A stretch of DNA of 64,000 bases, from contig CM066920.1 of NCBI GenBank assembly GCA_033964015.1, forward strand, positions 1,302,001 to 1,366,000. Reading direction: 5' to 3'. Positions 47,801 to 59,836 of the stretch are shown piece by piece (the first letter of the stretch is position 1; each line of letters opens with the position of its first letter). Source of the stretch: Scolanthus callimorphus. Taxonomy: Eukaryota; Cnidaria; Anthozoa; Actiniaria; Edwardsiidae. The position numbers were made by a program, and so were the translations under genes. The notes beneath the pieces are model-generated. The model was not told where the DNA came from. It ran no database searches and saw only the letters and a list, made by a program, of their open reading frames with translations.

Positions 47801-50800
47801 CTCAAGGTGTACATGGTCAGTCGGCCGTAAATGTTTGGCTGATTGAACTTACTTGATTTTGCATACATTTGCATTTGTACCAATATCTTTCTCGCGCACG
47901 CGCTCACCCAGACCTCGTGAGATCCTTGTCTGCTATTTTTTATATTACTATTATTATTTTACTTCATTTTGTTTTTATCCAATAAATAATATAAAAATAA
48001 TATTTACTATATATTGAAAGTGCATCAGGAAATCAAATAATTATATAAATTTTTAAAGCCATATATATATTATTGATAAAGAAAATTGTGTATAGTAATG
48101 TTGTTTATGAATTGTTAGTAAATTAATGTGAAACAAGGAATACACGACATATTTCAACAACAAGTTGAGGGTAAATTTACAAACTACAAGTGGTGTGTCA
48201 TGAAAAATATACTCCGGTTCTTCTGTGTCTCTGCAGTGATCATCTCTCTCTCACTCGGTTATCCTGGCAAACTTACGCTAGGTTTAACTGCTGACACCTC
48301 TTGTGAGAGTTCATCAAGACCAGACACATCAACATCGTTTCACTGGACTTTTCCTGTGGGGCCAGCGTTTTACCACAGGAAGCCCAAAAGGTCATTGTGT
48401 CCAATATCTTATTATTCAAATTCCACTGCAGCCCGGCAGGTCCTCTTACAAGGAGGAGACATTTCTGTTAACCCAGGCCCAACTGGTCATTTCAGTACTG
48501 GGTCACCATCACAGTCTTCCATCCCTGTCCGGATTACCCAGAGAGATGGCTTTTCTGATTCAAATTGTAATCGCTATCAAATTTCTACGAATCAGATGCA
48601 ATGTATCCACGAGAGCAACAATGCTCTCAATCAATTGTCTCTTTGTTTATTAAATGATCAATCTGTAAGAAACAAAATGAGAAATGAGATACCGGTGGTA
48701 ATCTCAAAAAGATACAATAGTCAAAAACATCTGACTAGGAGTTCAAAACAGCCAATCCATAACCGGTCAAACCTTATCAGAATAAAAAAGGAGGAACCAC
48801 TACTAAATAACGTCAGCTCTGGTAATGCAAGTTTATGCTTGTTAAATGCAAGGTCTATTAAGAGTAAATCATTTATTATTAAAGACTTTGTTGTTGATAA
48901 TGGCATTGATATACTGGCAATCACAGAGACATGGCTGAAGGATGATATCTCTGCTCAGCTCACTGTGAACGATATCTGCCCAACTGGTTTTTTTCTCCAC
49001 CATTTGCCCCGTATTGGTGGCAGGGGTGGAGGGGTAGCTCTCCTACATAAAAAATGCTATAAACTGACTAAACTCTCCCCAGACATTTCTTATAAATCTT
49101 TTGAATTCACTGACTGCCAAATAAAGTATATGTCCAAAAGCTTAAGAGTTGTTGTTGTTTATCGCCCTCCTCCATCAAAAAAGAACAAGTTAAATGTTTC
49201 AAAGTTCTTGGTGGATTTCGGTTCTTTTTTAGAGCGGATAATCACTTCTACGACCCCACTTATCATTACAGGGGATTTTAATTTTCATCTAGATAATGAA
49301 GAAGACCGATCCGCTAAACGCTTTACTGATCTTTTAGATACATTTAATCTAAATCAGCATGTCGAAGGCTCCACCCATAAGAATGGTCACACCCTGGACC
49401 TAGTAATTACCAGAAAAGGCGAAGAGCCTGTGAGGAACGTCCATGTAACTGACCCTGTGATATCAGACCACTCGGCAGTACACTGGGAGGTAGATTGTCT
49501 TAAGAAGCCCCGTCCTAAAAGGGAGCAGATAAAAAGGCGGAAAATGCAATCTATTGATCACGACTGCTTTCGTAAAGACATTAAAAATTCCAATTTGTTC
49601 ACAAAAACCTTTCATGATGTGTCCCAGTTTGCAAAGAGCTATGAGGATACACTTTCCTCTCTTCTTGATGAACATGCTCCTCTAGTCACGCGCACTGTAA
49701 CTCTGAGACCTTCTGCTCCCTGGTACTCCGATGAGATCAGGGATGCTAAAAAACACAGAAGAAAGTTTGAGCGCCTATGGCGTAAATCACCAATTACCAT
49801 CCATCGCGAATTGTATGTTGAACAATGTGTTAAAGTCAATAAACTTATTTATGACTCTAAAATGTCATTTTATGCAGATGCTATAAAAGAAAATGCTAAC
49901 AATCAGCGTATTCTATTCTCCTCGATATCTAAAATGTTAAACTCTAAATCCTGCAAGAAGCTACCATCTCATGATTGTCCTAAAGAACTTGCAGAGAGAT
50001 TTTCTACCTTTTTTGCTACTAAAGTCCAAACAATACGGAATAGTTTTCCCCCAATACCTGAAAGTATGTTTCCTGAAGAAAAATGTTACTCCAATCAACT
50101 TCATGATTTTTATCTTACAACAGAAGAAGAACTTTCTCCTCTGCTTAAATCCATGTGCAATAAGTCATGCGTGCTTGACCCAATTCCTGGGACCTTAATG
50201 AAAGATTGTTATACGACACTCCTGCCTGTAATAGCAAAATTCATCAACTTGTCATTTGAAACAGCAATGGTTCCTGAAGGTCACAAAAAGGGTGTACTTA
50301 ACCCTTCACTGAAGAAAGATTCTCTTGACCATGAAGATATTAAACATTTCAGACCAGTTTCCAACCTGAAACTACTTTCGAAAGCAGCAGAAAAAATCGC
50401 TGCTGTTCGATTGCGGGATCACTGTGTCGACAACGATCTTCTGGAACTTTTCCAGTCTGCATATCGCAAGGGTCATAGCACTGAAACGGCACTTACTCGG
50501 ATACACAATGACATTCTCTGTGACATTGATAATAACAAATGTGTCATCCTTGTGTTACTAGACCTTTCTGCTGCATTCGATACAGTTGACCATGCAGTTC
50601 TCCTAAATCGACTTGAACAACGTTATGGTGTAACTGGAAAAGCTAAGGCGTGGCTACAATCGTATCTCTCCAACCGCACCCAAATTGTTAAAGTTGGTGA
50701 TGAGTTCTCTTCTAGTCAAACTATGCTTTGTGGTGTTCCGCAAGGATCCGTACTAGGTCCAATCCTATACTCACTTTATACTGCACCACTGGCAAAGATT

Positions 50801-52030
50801 ATTAAACAGCATGGGGTTAACTTTCATTTCTATGCGGATGATACTCAACTCTACCTTTCATTCGACCCAAAAAAAGTGAGCGAACCACTGCACTCAAAGA
50901 ACCGCATTGAATCTTGTCTTAAAGAAATAACAGCTTGGATGACCGCTAACAGACTGCAGTTAAACAGTGATAAGACAGAATTACTAGTCCTTAATGCACG
51001 CCATCGCTCACCTCCCAATTTAAACTCGATTATGGTAAACGATGAATATATAACATCATCTAGCAGTGCCAAGAACATTGGTGTATGGTTCGACGATAAG
51101 TTGACAATGGAGAAACAAGTAAACGCCATATGCCAATCGTCTTTCTTTCACCTTAGGAATATTTCTAAAATCAGAAACTTCATTTCTTCTGCTCACTGTG
51201 AGATTCTTATTCATGCTTTTATTTCCTCGAAACTTGATCACTGTAACTCTCTTCTCGCTGGCCTTGAACAGAAGTTAATTAACAAACTTCAATACGTTCA
51301 GAACTCTGCGGCCAGGCTCCTGACTGGAACCCGCAAACACGACCATATCACCCCTGTACTACGTACACTACATTGGCTACCAATCAAAGAGAGAATAGAT
51401 TTTAAACTTCTTCTTCTAACTTTTAAATCACTCCAGGGGTTGGCTCCACCCTATCTCAAGGACCTTTTGTTATTTCATAAACCCACAAGGACCCTTCGTT
51501 CCGCTAATAAGGCTCTATTGGTCCAACCTTCATTTAAACTTAAGACGTATGGCGCCCGGGCTTTTTCCGTGAATGCTCCGGCAATGTGGAACTCGCTCCC
51601 ATTAAAATATCGATTCTGCAGCGAGATAAGTGAGTTTAAATCTGGAGCTAAGACCTTTCTGTTTAAACGAGTTTTTGATGTTTAGTTTAATTTAAAAGAG
51701 TTTTTAATGTTTAGTTTGCATTTAATTTCCCCATCTCATCTCATTTTCATTACGTCTCATTCTTATTCAATTTCTTATTATATATCCATTTTTACCTAGA
51801 TTAGTACATTATTATATATATATAATATTTTTTATATGACTAGTGTACTACTGCGTTTTAAAGTAAGTTTTTATTAGTAAGATAATTTCTATATGCTCTC
51901 AGTTTTTAATAAATTGTCATTGTTATATGCCATTACTTTTATGATTATATAAACTATATTATTGTAAAGCGCCTTGGATCTATAGGAGAAAGGCGCTATA
52001 TAAGTCTATATTATTATTATTATTATTATA
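47800..52030 (+). mobile_element. CR1/L2-type non-LTR retrotransposon, apparently near full length
   Basis: One intact APE-RT ORF (48200-51685) followed by a 3' UTR. The 3' end has the L2/CR1-like hairpin gcgccttgga...aaggcgctatataa at about 51968-52002 and finishes in a (TTA)n run at about 52030. The 5' limit is uncertain: no target-site duplication was found, and 47800 is a guess. No separate ORF1 is visible in the 2 kb upstream. Confidence 0.85.
48200..51685 (+). CDS. Retrotransposon APE-endonuclease/reverse transcriptase polyprotein
   Basis: The first ATG in this frame is at 48200, giving 1161 residues; the frame is open a little further upstream from a GTG. The N-terminus (MKNILRFFCVSAVIISLSLG) looks like a signal peptide. 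A 2A-like motif, GGDISVNPGP, is at residues 85-94. The endonuclease follows, with LLNARSIKSK, ITETWLKDD, VVVYRPPP, GDFNFHL, LDLVI and SDHSAVHW. The RT has FRPVSNLKLLSKAAEK, QSAYRKGHSTETAL, motif A DLSAAFDTVDH, motif B GVPQGSVLGP, motif C FYADD, and a thumb-like C-terminal region. All catalytic landmarks are present and no stop interrupts, so the copy may be recently active. It cuts and copies DNA by target-primed reverse transcription in the nucleus. Confidence 0.9.
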   Translation: MKNILRFFCVSAVIISLSLGYPGKLTLGLTADTSCESSSRPDTSTSFHWTFPVGPAFYHRKPKRSLCPISYYSNSTAARQVLLQGGDISVNPGPTGHFSTGSPSQSSIPVRITQRDGFSDSNCNRYQISTNQMQCIHESNNALNQLSLCLLNDQSVRNKMRNEIPVVISKRYNSQKHLTRSSKQPIHNRSNLIRIKKEEPLLNNVSSGNASLCLLNARSIKSKSFIIKDFVVDNGIDILAITETWLKDDISAQLTVNDICPTGFFLHHLPRIGGRGGGVALLHKKCYKLTKLSPDISYKSFEFTDCQIKYMSKSLRVVVVYRPPPSKKNKLNVSKFLVDFGSFLERIITSTTPLIITGDFNFHLDNEEDRSAKRFTDLLDTFNLNQHVEGSTHKNGHTLDLVITRKGEEPVRNVHVTDPVISDHSAVHWEVDCLKKPRPKREQIKRRKMQSIDHDCFRKDIKNSNLFTKTFHDVSQFAKSYEDTLSSLLDEHAPLVTRTVTLRPSAPWYSDEIRDAKKHRRKFERLWRKSPITIHRELYVEQCVKVNKLIYDSKMSFYADAIKENANNQRILFSSISKMLNSKSCKKLPSHDCPKELAERFSTFFATKVQTIRNSFPPIPESMFPEEKCYSNQLHDFYLTTEEELSPLLKSMCNKSCVLDPIPGTLMKDCYTTLLPVIAKFINLSFETAMVPEGHKKGVLNPSLKKDSLDHEDIKHFRPVSNLKLLSKAAEKIAAVRLRDHCVDNDLLELFQSAYRKGHSTETALTRIHNDILCDIDNNKCVILVLLDLSAAFDTVDHAVLLNRLEQRYGVTGKAKAWLQSYLSNRTQIVKVGDEFSSSQTMLCGVPQGSVLGPILYSLYTAPLAKIIKQHGVNFHFYADDTQLYLSFDPKKVSEPLHSKNRIESCLKEITAWMTANRLQLNSDKTELLVLNARHRSPPNLNSIMVNDEYITSSSSAKNIGVWFDDKLTMEKQVNAICQSSFFHLRNISKIRNFISSAHCEILIHAFISSKLDHCNSLLAGLEQKLINKLQYVQNSAARLLTGTRKHDHITPVLRTLHWLPIKERIDFKLLLLTFKSLQGLAPPYLKDLLLFHKPTRTLRSANKALLVQPSFKLKTYGARAFSVNAPAMWNSLPLKYRFCSEISEFKSGAKTFLFKRVFDV

Positions 52031-52539
52031 GCTCACTAACTATGAGGGGATGAAGGAGGGGGGCGGGGGGCGCCCAAAATTAGAAAGTTGCCAAGCGGAA
52101 TAGAGAGAATATTTCACAGACTGCACATAACATTCGGTTTATTTCACATGTAACATATACATGATATTTTTTTGAAAATCAACTTTTTACACCTTTATCT
52201 ATTTACGCAGAGTGTATCCTGGTTAAGTATAATTTCTCAAGCGATTCCGCGCGCTAATTGATGAAGACGTTCGTCATTTGGGGATCGAACGCGCACTTTA
52301 TTACGAGAAACAAAGATAAATGCCCCTAAACGCGATTTTTGTTGTCGAAAATCTTAAAAGTCACTTGGGTAATTATACTAAAACAATTTAATAGTCAACA
52401 CAGGCTCCGTAAATATCGGCGAATATATACAAACAAGGCTCTAGAATATATGCACTTCTAGGATCTACAAAGGTCTTATATGAATAGTATACTAGCTAAA
52501 TACTCCGAACGCCTGAACATGTCATACCTCGTGGATCAG

Positions 52540-52847
52540 GCTAATCATTGTTAGTATACCAATATTTTGTCTTGGCAAATGGGACAGACGACTCTTTGTT
52601 TTATTTAACAATTTGTTCAATAAATTCACTGCTATGTACATTATTTACAAGTTCATGTTAAACAAATGTTGTTCTTAATGATCTAAGGGGAAAGCTAATC
52701 ATTGTTAGTATACCAATATTTTGTCTTGGCAAATGGGACAGACGACTCTTTGTTTTATTTAACAATTTGTTCAATAAATTCACTGCTATGTACATTATTT
52801 ACAAGTTCATGTTAAACAAATGTTGTTCTTAATGATCTAAGGGGAAA
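52540..52847. repeat. 154-bp perfect tandem duplication
   Basis: The segment from gctaatcattgttagtatac to gatctaaggggaaa occurs twice back to back (52540 and 52694) with no difference that I could see. Either a very recent duplication or an assembly artefact. Confidence 0.9.
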
Positions 52848-52927
52848 GTTTAAAAAGTAAGTTAGGCCCAGCGAAAACGCCAAGCTTCAGTCGAACGTCT
52901 CTTTTTCAAAGGATCCAGCTTTATTGG

Positions 52928-53270
52928 GCTGTTCCAAAAAACATTTGTACCCCCCTATCGAGGAACTCCAAATTTTCAATAATTGCTCTACTCCTGTGCA
53001 ACCCCTGTGGAAATTTGAAGCAACCCCTGTGGAAATTCCTCATGCTCGTGTGCCTGTTGAAATTCCACAGTTGCAAATGAATAACCTGTGGAAATTCCAG
53101 GGTAAAATGGCTGGCCCTGTGGAAATTCTAGGGTCAAAATCACGGACTCCGTGGAAATTCCAGGGTCAAAATTAACAAACCCTGTGGAAATTCCAGGGCC
53201 AAACACAGCGATCCCTGTGGAATTTCCAGGTTCCTCGATAGGGTGGGTACAAACTTTTTTTGGAACAGCA
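52928..53270. mobile_element. MITE with an internal 'tgtggaaattccagg' minisatellite
   Basis: Ends ggctgttccaaaaaacattt and aaactttttttggaacagca are inverted, each followed inward by a ccctatcgaggaac-type arm. The interior holds about eight spaced copies of tgtggaaattcc(agggtcaaaat), a direct repeat of about 30-38 bp. Confidence 0.85.
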
Positions 53271-54544
53271 CATACTTTATACTTTATGATCGAAAAAATG
53301 CTATTGTTTGAATAGGTCAGTAGGGCGCGACTGTGGCGAGGCATTTAACGTGGGCCTAACCTGGTTCAGAAGCTACAATATTAACACAAAGAGTAGTGAA
53401 AACCCGCAGTGTGTGCGTGGTGTGAGGAGAAATACCACATGCGATTGACCCCTAAAGATACCACTAGTAATAGTTCTCACTAGAGCTGCCCCCGTGCTTT
53501 TTAAACTGCAGATGTAATAAGTATTCAATTAACATTTTTACAGCTGTTTCAGACAACACGCGAGCCCACCGTTATCAGCTTGTTGGAGTTTGTCAGTTGT
53601 ATTACAAAACCGTTAAGATACATGTGAAATTCTATAAGCCGAAACTCTACAAACAATTCTCACCAAAAGTACGAAAAGCCGTCAAAACTCTTACGAAACT
53701 CTAGCGAAATACCGAAAATTCTTCTGAAAACTATTGTGTCACAATTCCAAAACGACTATTAATACACATTCTTACTCAGAAACACTTGTGCACAAAAATC
53801 TTGTTTGAAAACTCTATGAATATGAATACTTGAAAGCTTAAAGCCAATTAATCTTTCCGGAAATACTTACAACGGAGAACAGAACACAAGACTTTAGACT
53901 CTCGTTGGCTGTCTCTGCTTCGCGACTTCTCTGCTTTTGCTCTTTTTCAATCGCTGCTCCCTAATAACCTATATCTGCGTTTTTATACCAGCTATCACCT
54001 AAAGCTGCTAAAGAGATTATAATAGAACTTAATTTAACAGAACTAAAAAACGCGTTCCGCCCTTGCCAGATTTCCGGTCAACAAAGGTACTATTTTAACC
54101 TACTTAGTGAGGCAACCATTACACAGCAGACAGCGCACACATCGGAAGAAGACAAAAACGCCTACTTCTCCCTTGTGCTGATGCAAAAAATAATAATTCT
54201 AAAGTCCTCTTTCTAAGTTTTGTGAACTTATAAAAAGGAAATCTTGTCGGTAAATTATCACATTCTTTCGAAGCGGACCTATTGTTAAACACAATAGCAA
54301 CCATTTTGAATGCTTTACTACTATTATGATGTTTAGAGCTCTTAGCTTTGTGAACATTCAAGTTTACACAGCCACAGGAGCTCAACATTTGCTAATTCTC
54401 AACTATGGATTGCACTAACTGACTTCGGCTGAGCGTCTCCTTAGAGTTTTTGGTGATTTATTAAATGTCACGACCAGTTTGTTGTGAATGTTTAGAATTT
54501 TTATTGTCCGCCAGTGACAACAGTAGAGGTCTCAAACCCACGCT

Positions 54545-54665
54545 GCGAGTCACGTGATCTGGTCATCCAATCATAAACGTTACCCAAGACCTTTTGCGGG
54601 CCCTTTGCGAGTCACGTGATCTGATCATCCAATCATAAACGTTACCCAAGACCTTTTGCGGGCCC
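54545..54665. repeat. 62-bp tandem duplication
   Basis: gcgagtcacgtgatctggtc, with catccaatcataaacgttac and ttttgcgggccct, is repeated once with one or two substitutions. Confidence 0.9.
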
Positions 54666-55427
54666 TGCTCCGACGGATCGAGATTTTTTCTGCCATATGT
54701 ACCATATACCCTTATATTTTCTCTTTACGTGGGGGATTCTATAATGCCTCCTCGGGTTTTGGCCTCTGGGCCAAAACCCTGCGGGGGCAAAAATGGGCGT
54801 AGACGAACTACATCTTAACCCCTAAAAGATACCATCACCATGAAAATACCTTAATGTACTACTAAGCACTTCCTGCCAGGCAACTGTATTAGCCAGAACC
54901 TAGTGCTAACAAAGTGGAAACGACTCCCTAAAAGATATGACAACTCTTACAAACTTAAGGTTTTCATGTGTACACCAGAGACCACGATTTTAACCCCCTA
55001 TAAGATATGAGCACCCCCCTTGCGAAAACAAGCTGTTCCACTAACTTTTCACATGCTTGTAGTTTTTAAAGGGGTCAATGGTCACCTCTTACCTGCTAAC
55101 CATTTTTCTGTGCTAGAATCAATGCAACTCTTCTGCACCAGTGGTTAGTTAATCCTGGTCAGAGGTCATTGTATCGACCGGTCATCCTGTGGCAGAGGCC
55201 TGGCCACCTTTGGGTCTCTCACCAGCACACTAGCGACATATGTAACAACATCAGCTGCCAGGTGCACTGAAACAAAATTCTCCCACATGAAGGAAAAATT
55301 AAATAAGGACACAATACTAATGAAATAAAGCAATATTAACATGCTGAGTTAAAACTCCTGAGCATTTCTGTTATTTTCTCACACTTTTGCTGTTGTGACC
55401 CTAGTGTGTACCAGGCTTAAAGCTCTA

Positions 55428-57810
55428 TCATTCGGTTAACATGTTTGGTTTGATCTCTGGTACCTTCAACTTCTTAGTAATATGCAGTGCAACATCTTTC
55501 CTGCCTATCTCTATCAGATGCTGGTTAAACTCCTTCACTTTCATTCTTGGCTTCCCTCCCTGGAGTATGGTAAACACATCTTTAGTTGGTGAATGGGATG
55601 TGGGGTATTGTGCAATATGTACAGCATATAGATCGCAGATTCCAAAGCTTTTTGCCAACTTTATAAAATGCTGATTAATATCAAGCATTTTGCAAACATC
55701 TTCATAAAGCTGCCATTGATCTATAATAAGGCTTATTTTCAAATCTGCCACCTTTTTTGCCTTATCTTGTAGCTCCTTTTCATCGCTGTTAATCTCCTCC
55801 TGGATCGGCCCACTTATGTTCTCCTCTGCTTCCCTTGTGCTGCCGCTCACAAACTGGGAACTTCTCTCACTTGACATTTCCTGGACAGTTTGATGGTGGT
55901 GTGAGCTTGTGTTGTTAACACTGGTGGGTCTCCTGTCTGATACCTGGTCATTATTGGTATCATCACTTGCTAATGTTTCCTGGTCATTTCCAGCCAAATT
56001 CTTTGCCTCAGAGCGGCCACCAGTAGTTCCCTGGACTGATTCTGTGGCGGTAGAGGTGGTAATAGCACCAGACGTTCCCTTATTAACCAGAGGCTGCCCA
56101 TTTTGACCATCATGTGATCCACCAAGCAAACATTGCCTTAGCTCAAACGAGTTGCCTTTATGCTCTGACCTTTGCCTTTCTACAACCTGGCTTCCCTGAT
56201 TACGTATACAATGGTATAATTTCCAGGAACCAACAACAGCAATAAATAAAGTGACTAAAGTGAAGACTATGGTGAGAATTTCTTTTGTATGATCGTGTGA
56301 TGAAACAATCTTCTTCTTGCTTTGTTGGTCAATGGGGGTGCTGACTTTGTTGTGGGGCCTGTCTTTAATGAGATTACACCAGATTGATTGATTCCATTGT
56401 AGGTGGTAGGCTTGGCAGTCACCACTCTTCTTTTCTTGACTGTCACAGGAGCTTGTGTAGGTTTAGGTGTGCACCGCTTTTTCATGTCCATGTTGCACCT
56501 CTTGTTCCTCGGCATCCCCTTATCTACACACTCCTGTTCAATGATGTCTTGTTCATTTCCACAGCACCAAGTGCAGGGCTGGCACTCATCAAATTCATTA
56601 TCATAGTACATCCCTGATCTTGGCTTGCATTTCTTTTCACACTGTGCATTCCCTGCTGTTGTGCAATTTTTCAATGTTATCTGATTACCACACATCTTGC
56701 ATGGTGAGCACTGTTCCATGTCACTTTCACTGGAGAAGTTCTTCCCTTCCACACATTTAATACACTTAATGGTGGTGTTTGGTGTAATAGCTGAACCACA
56801 CAAGATGTTTGGTCCCCACCCCATAGGACACATGATACAGTCTGTACAAGTTGTGGAGCCATTAAGAAACTTCATGTAGTACTGATCTTCTGTACAGGCT
56901 TCTGAGGTAACAACCTAAGAACAAATTGCAAAAAACTTGCTTATTTGAAATGCACAGAGTGACAGGTGCTATTCAAAGTGACTGTTCTTTTCATTTTTAT
57001 GTGGGATGCCTGTGGGCAGGCCCATGCATTAAAAAGCCTTTTGCAGGATTTTGCAATGAGATTGACATTTTTATATTACGTAACTCCCACAGCAATTTTT
57101 TTTATTAACTCCCACAGCAAAGGTGAGAGGTGAGCATGTGAATATAATTTCCAAGTGATGTGATTGGCTGCGAGATCACATGGACATGTGAAAGTAGTTT
57201 TCGAAGGAGTCTGAGTTGGTGTCAGTTTCAAGTGCATGAGGTTTGCACCAACAACAATCTTTATTAGTACTTGAAGCTTAAAATTATTTGCAATTTTACA
57301 GTTTCAATTATGAAAAAGTGAGAGAAAGAATAATGGAAAAAAGGTGCATTGCGTTTAGGTTCTTCTGGGGGCACCATTCAGTTGTCGAGGAGTTTGCCCA
57401 AAAGCAAGGTCAGATTTTGTTGTTCACAATGCAGCAGGGGGGGGGGGGGGCGAAGGCTGCCCCCCCTGGCTACGCCCCTGCAATGCCAAATACTGTATTC
57501 TCCTTTGAAAATTCCAGAGGGATGGGTGGGGGTCACATTTCAACACCCTTCTGGGGGGAGATGGATATATTTACTGCTGGAACACAACTGGAAAAATTGT
57601 ATCTAAAAATAGATCACTTGTGACGACTGTGCTGGGTAAAAGACAAAGTGACAGAAGAACAAAACTAAAACTAAGATTCAAGCTATCTCTTTCTATCCTG
57701 AAAATTGACAGCACCTGTATTGTAACTTTCTACTCTTGCATAAACTGATTAGACTGTCATTCAATGATCTCAAAATAACAGCTTTTTAAGTGAAGCAAAA
57801 TTTTTTCTTG

Positions 57811-57847
<37 letters not shown>

Positions 57848-58407
57848 ATTTTGATGAGCAGCTCGCAGAAATGGCGCGAAAGTAAAAGGGACTTCCCCTG
57901 ATAAATTATGCATTTAAAGTTGCGTCAGATACTCAATGAATTTGTCTCGGCCAATGGTGTGAGCGCTATTATGTAAACTGGCCAATCAGCGAGCATCAGC
58001 GATGATCGAAATAATAGAGAGGCACATGACTGCTAGCAATCAAAACATCAACACAAGAGTAAAAACGTTTCGTTCGTAGTAAAGTTTTTGACTTCCATTG
58101 AATTTATATACGTTAATGAAATGAAACTCAACCCTTTGACATGCATCCAATCTAAGTATAAGTTTTTCGTGGTCATATTTTCGCTAGGAGTCGGTTTAAA
58201 ATGGTATTATATAAACTCGATTCATAAAATTCGTTTGTACACCCAGTAGTACCACAAGTGACAACGTTGCGTCATGCGAAATAGAAACAAACGTTACTTA
58301 GAAGTTTTCATATAAAACGTACTTACCCCGATTAAAAGAAGTAAAAACAAGGAAAATATTACATTTCCAGTGGTTAGTCGGAGGCAGATCCTGGTTTCAC
58401 TGATCAT
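55428..58407 (-). CDS. TNF-receptor-superfamily death receptor (frame break)
   Basis: Exon 1 (58327-58407) encodes a 27-residue start with a hydrophobic core (NVIFSLFLLLLIG), a signal peptide. Exon 2 (55428-56914) joins in phase 0 and encodes the rest. Cysteine-rich TNFR repeats come first (CTDCIMCPMGWG, CSPCKMCGNQ, CQPCTWCCG and others), then a Pro/Thr stalk. A transmembrane helix follows (ILTIVFTLVTLFIAVVGSW), then a Ser/Thr-rich linker and a C-terminal death domain (about 80 residues: DQWQLYEDVCKMLD, PTKDVFTILQ, HLIEIGRKDVALHI). The ectodomain and the helix are in different frames; the switch is at a five-C run near 56333-56340. One extra base there would restore continuity, giving about 522 residues. 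TNFRSF death receptors trimerise on ligand and recruit death-domain adaptors to control apoptosis or NF-kB. The layout resembles p75NTR-like receptors, but I would not name an orthologue. Confidence 0.8.
56333..56340 (-). other. Frame break at a C homopolymer in the TNFR gene
   Basis: On the minus strand gcacccccattgac reads SAPPL in the ectodomain frame, and continues as IDQQSKKK in the frame that runs through the helix and the death domain. No splice pair rescues it. The position in a homopolymer makes a sequencing error the simplest explanation. Confidence 0.75.
57420..57500. mobile_element. Fragment of a 'ggctacgcccctg' repeat
   Basis: A poly-G run followed by cgaaggctgccccccctggctacgcccctg, in the TNFR gene's intron. 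The end matches one end of the element at 60995-61150. Confidence 0.5.
57813..57844. repeat. (CT)16 microsatellite
   Basis: Uninterrupted CT dinucleotides in the TNFR intron. Confidence 0.95.
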
Positions 58408-59836
58408 TTTGGATTTTGTCGAGTCGCTAGGCCGAGGGTCTCAGGCGTCTGATGGAATTTCCAGCGACGAAAGGGCAAGAATTAGCCGTGAAAGTTGATG
58501 TCATTCTAAAGTAGAACAAAAATATAATAGAGTTTCAATGTAGATCATGTGTGCAATGAATTAAACCACGGGCGAAACGAGTTACGGCAACAAGAAGCGT
58601 TCTATTCCGCTAAATTTAAAACCCTTCTGAATGAGTAAACGTTGTCACCTGACATTCGAAACCCAGAACAAATGCACCTATGTACAAAATTTAAACCTCA
58701 ATAACGTGATCCTCAATAATACACTTACTTATTATGAATGATCGTAGCCAAGCGCTAGTATGGAGAGCTGCTCTAATTTGCGTCAAACACTGCACGAACA
58801 CGAGAAGATCTTCAATCTTTTGATCATCTTGCTTCGCGCAAAACTTCAGCATAACTTTGAGCGTCTCCTAGAACACAATAACACTCCGCTCCGCTACGTA
58901 TAGATGCAAAATCAACGAAAGTCTCAATAAAATCGAGGAAAGGATCTAATAAATGTTCCTGCACTAACAAACGTTACATGCAGTATGAATAAGCTAAACA
59001 TTTGCATGTCGTTTTATCGAGTATAGTCACGTGAAGTTTAATAGACTTTGCACCGGATACTACTACGTCATACGAGTGTCACAAATCATTAAAATTAGCA
59101 TCCGAATTCTTCTTCTTCTTCCATTGGGAAATACAATGTAACAAAAACTACCACTCAGTCATTTAACTGTATTTCTTATCGATAAAACTGCTGTATTTTC
59201 GTATGATTTAAGAAACTGTGCTGCCGAATATTTGAATTTCAAAACAAATGCTTTGCATACAACTAGCTATCAGGATGCGGGGGCGTCAAGGAGGTGTGTC
59301 AAGCGACATCAGCCAATCACAAACCAGGGAGCCACACAGCCACACGCTGTCAAAACGCAAGGACGCGCGCGGACAAAAAAGTGCGGAATGTTCACATCAT
59401 CCTTCAATACTGCACTAGTTGCTAATAGAAGGGCAAAATTATTATTGGGCACCTACATTTAAATGTTCTTTTATTAACACAGAAACATTATATTGACTTT
59501 TGTGTATAAGACAAGTGTGAAATACGAACGTGTTCAAATCCAAAACTGGTAGTTACACATACAACGGGGAATCCCCTAATTCATATTCAATAGAAAAAAT
59601 AATATCCTAGTACTTTTACTTCTTCTCGCCAAAATACTAGTAAAAGCGTGGTCGCACATTGTGTCGTTTCTTGTTTCTTTGCAAGCAATCACTAATGCCT
59701 GGTGCACACTTGCGACATAATGATTAATTTGGTTTCAAAAGTTGTAGTGGACAAAAAGTAACATAAGATTGCTTTGGTAAAATCTACAATAGTTAAGATT
59801 AATACACTTTATTTACACTAAAATGATTAACTTCAA

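Larger units (their letters stand above)
52031..55427. other. Intergenic region, repeats and duplications
   Basis: Contains the 154-bp duplication at 52540, the MITE at 52928, a 62-bp duplication at 54545-54665, and a 'taaaagatacc' repeat fragment at 54760-55020. No supported gene; the 89-codon minus frame at 54119 has no domain signal. Confidence 0.55.
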
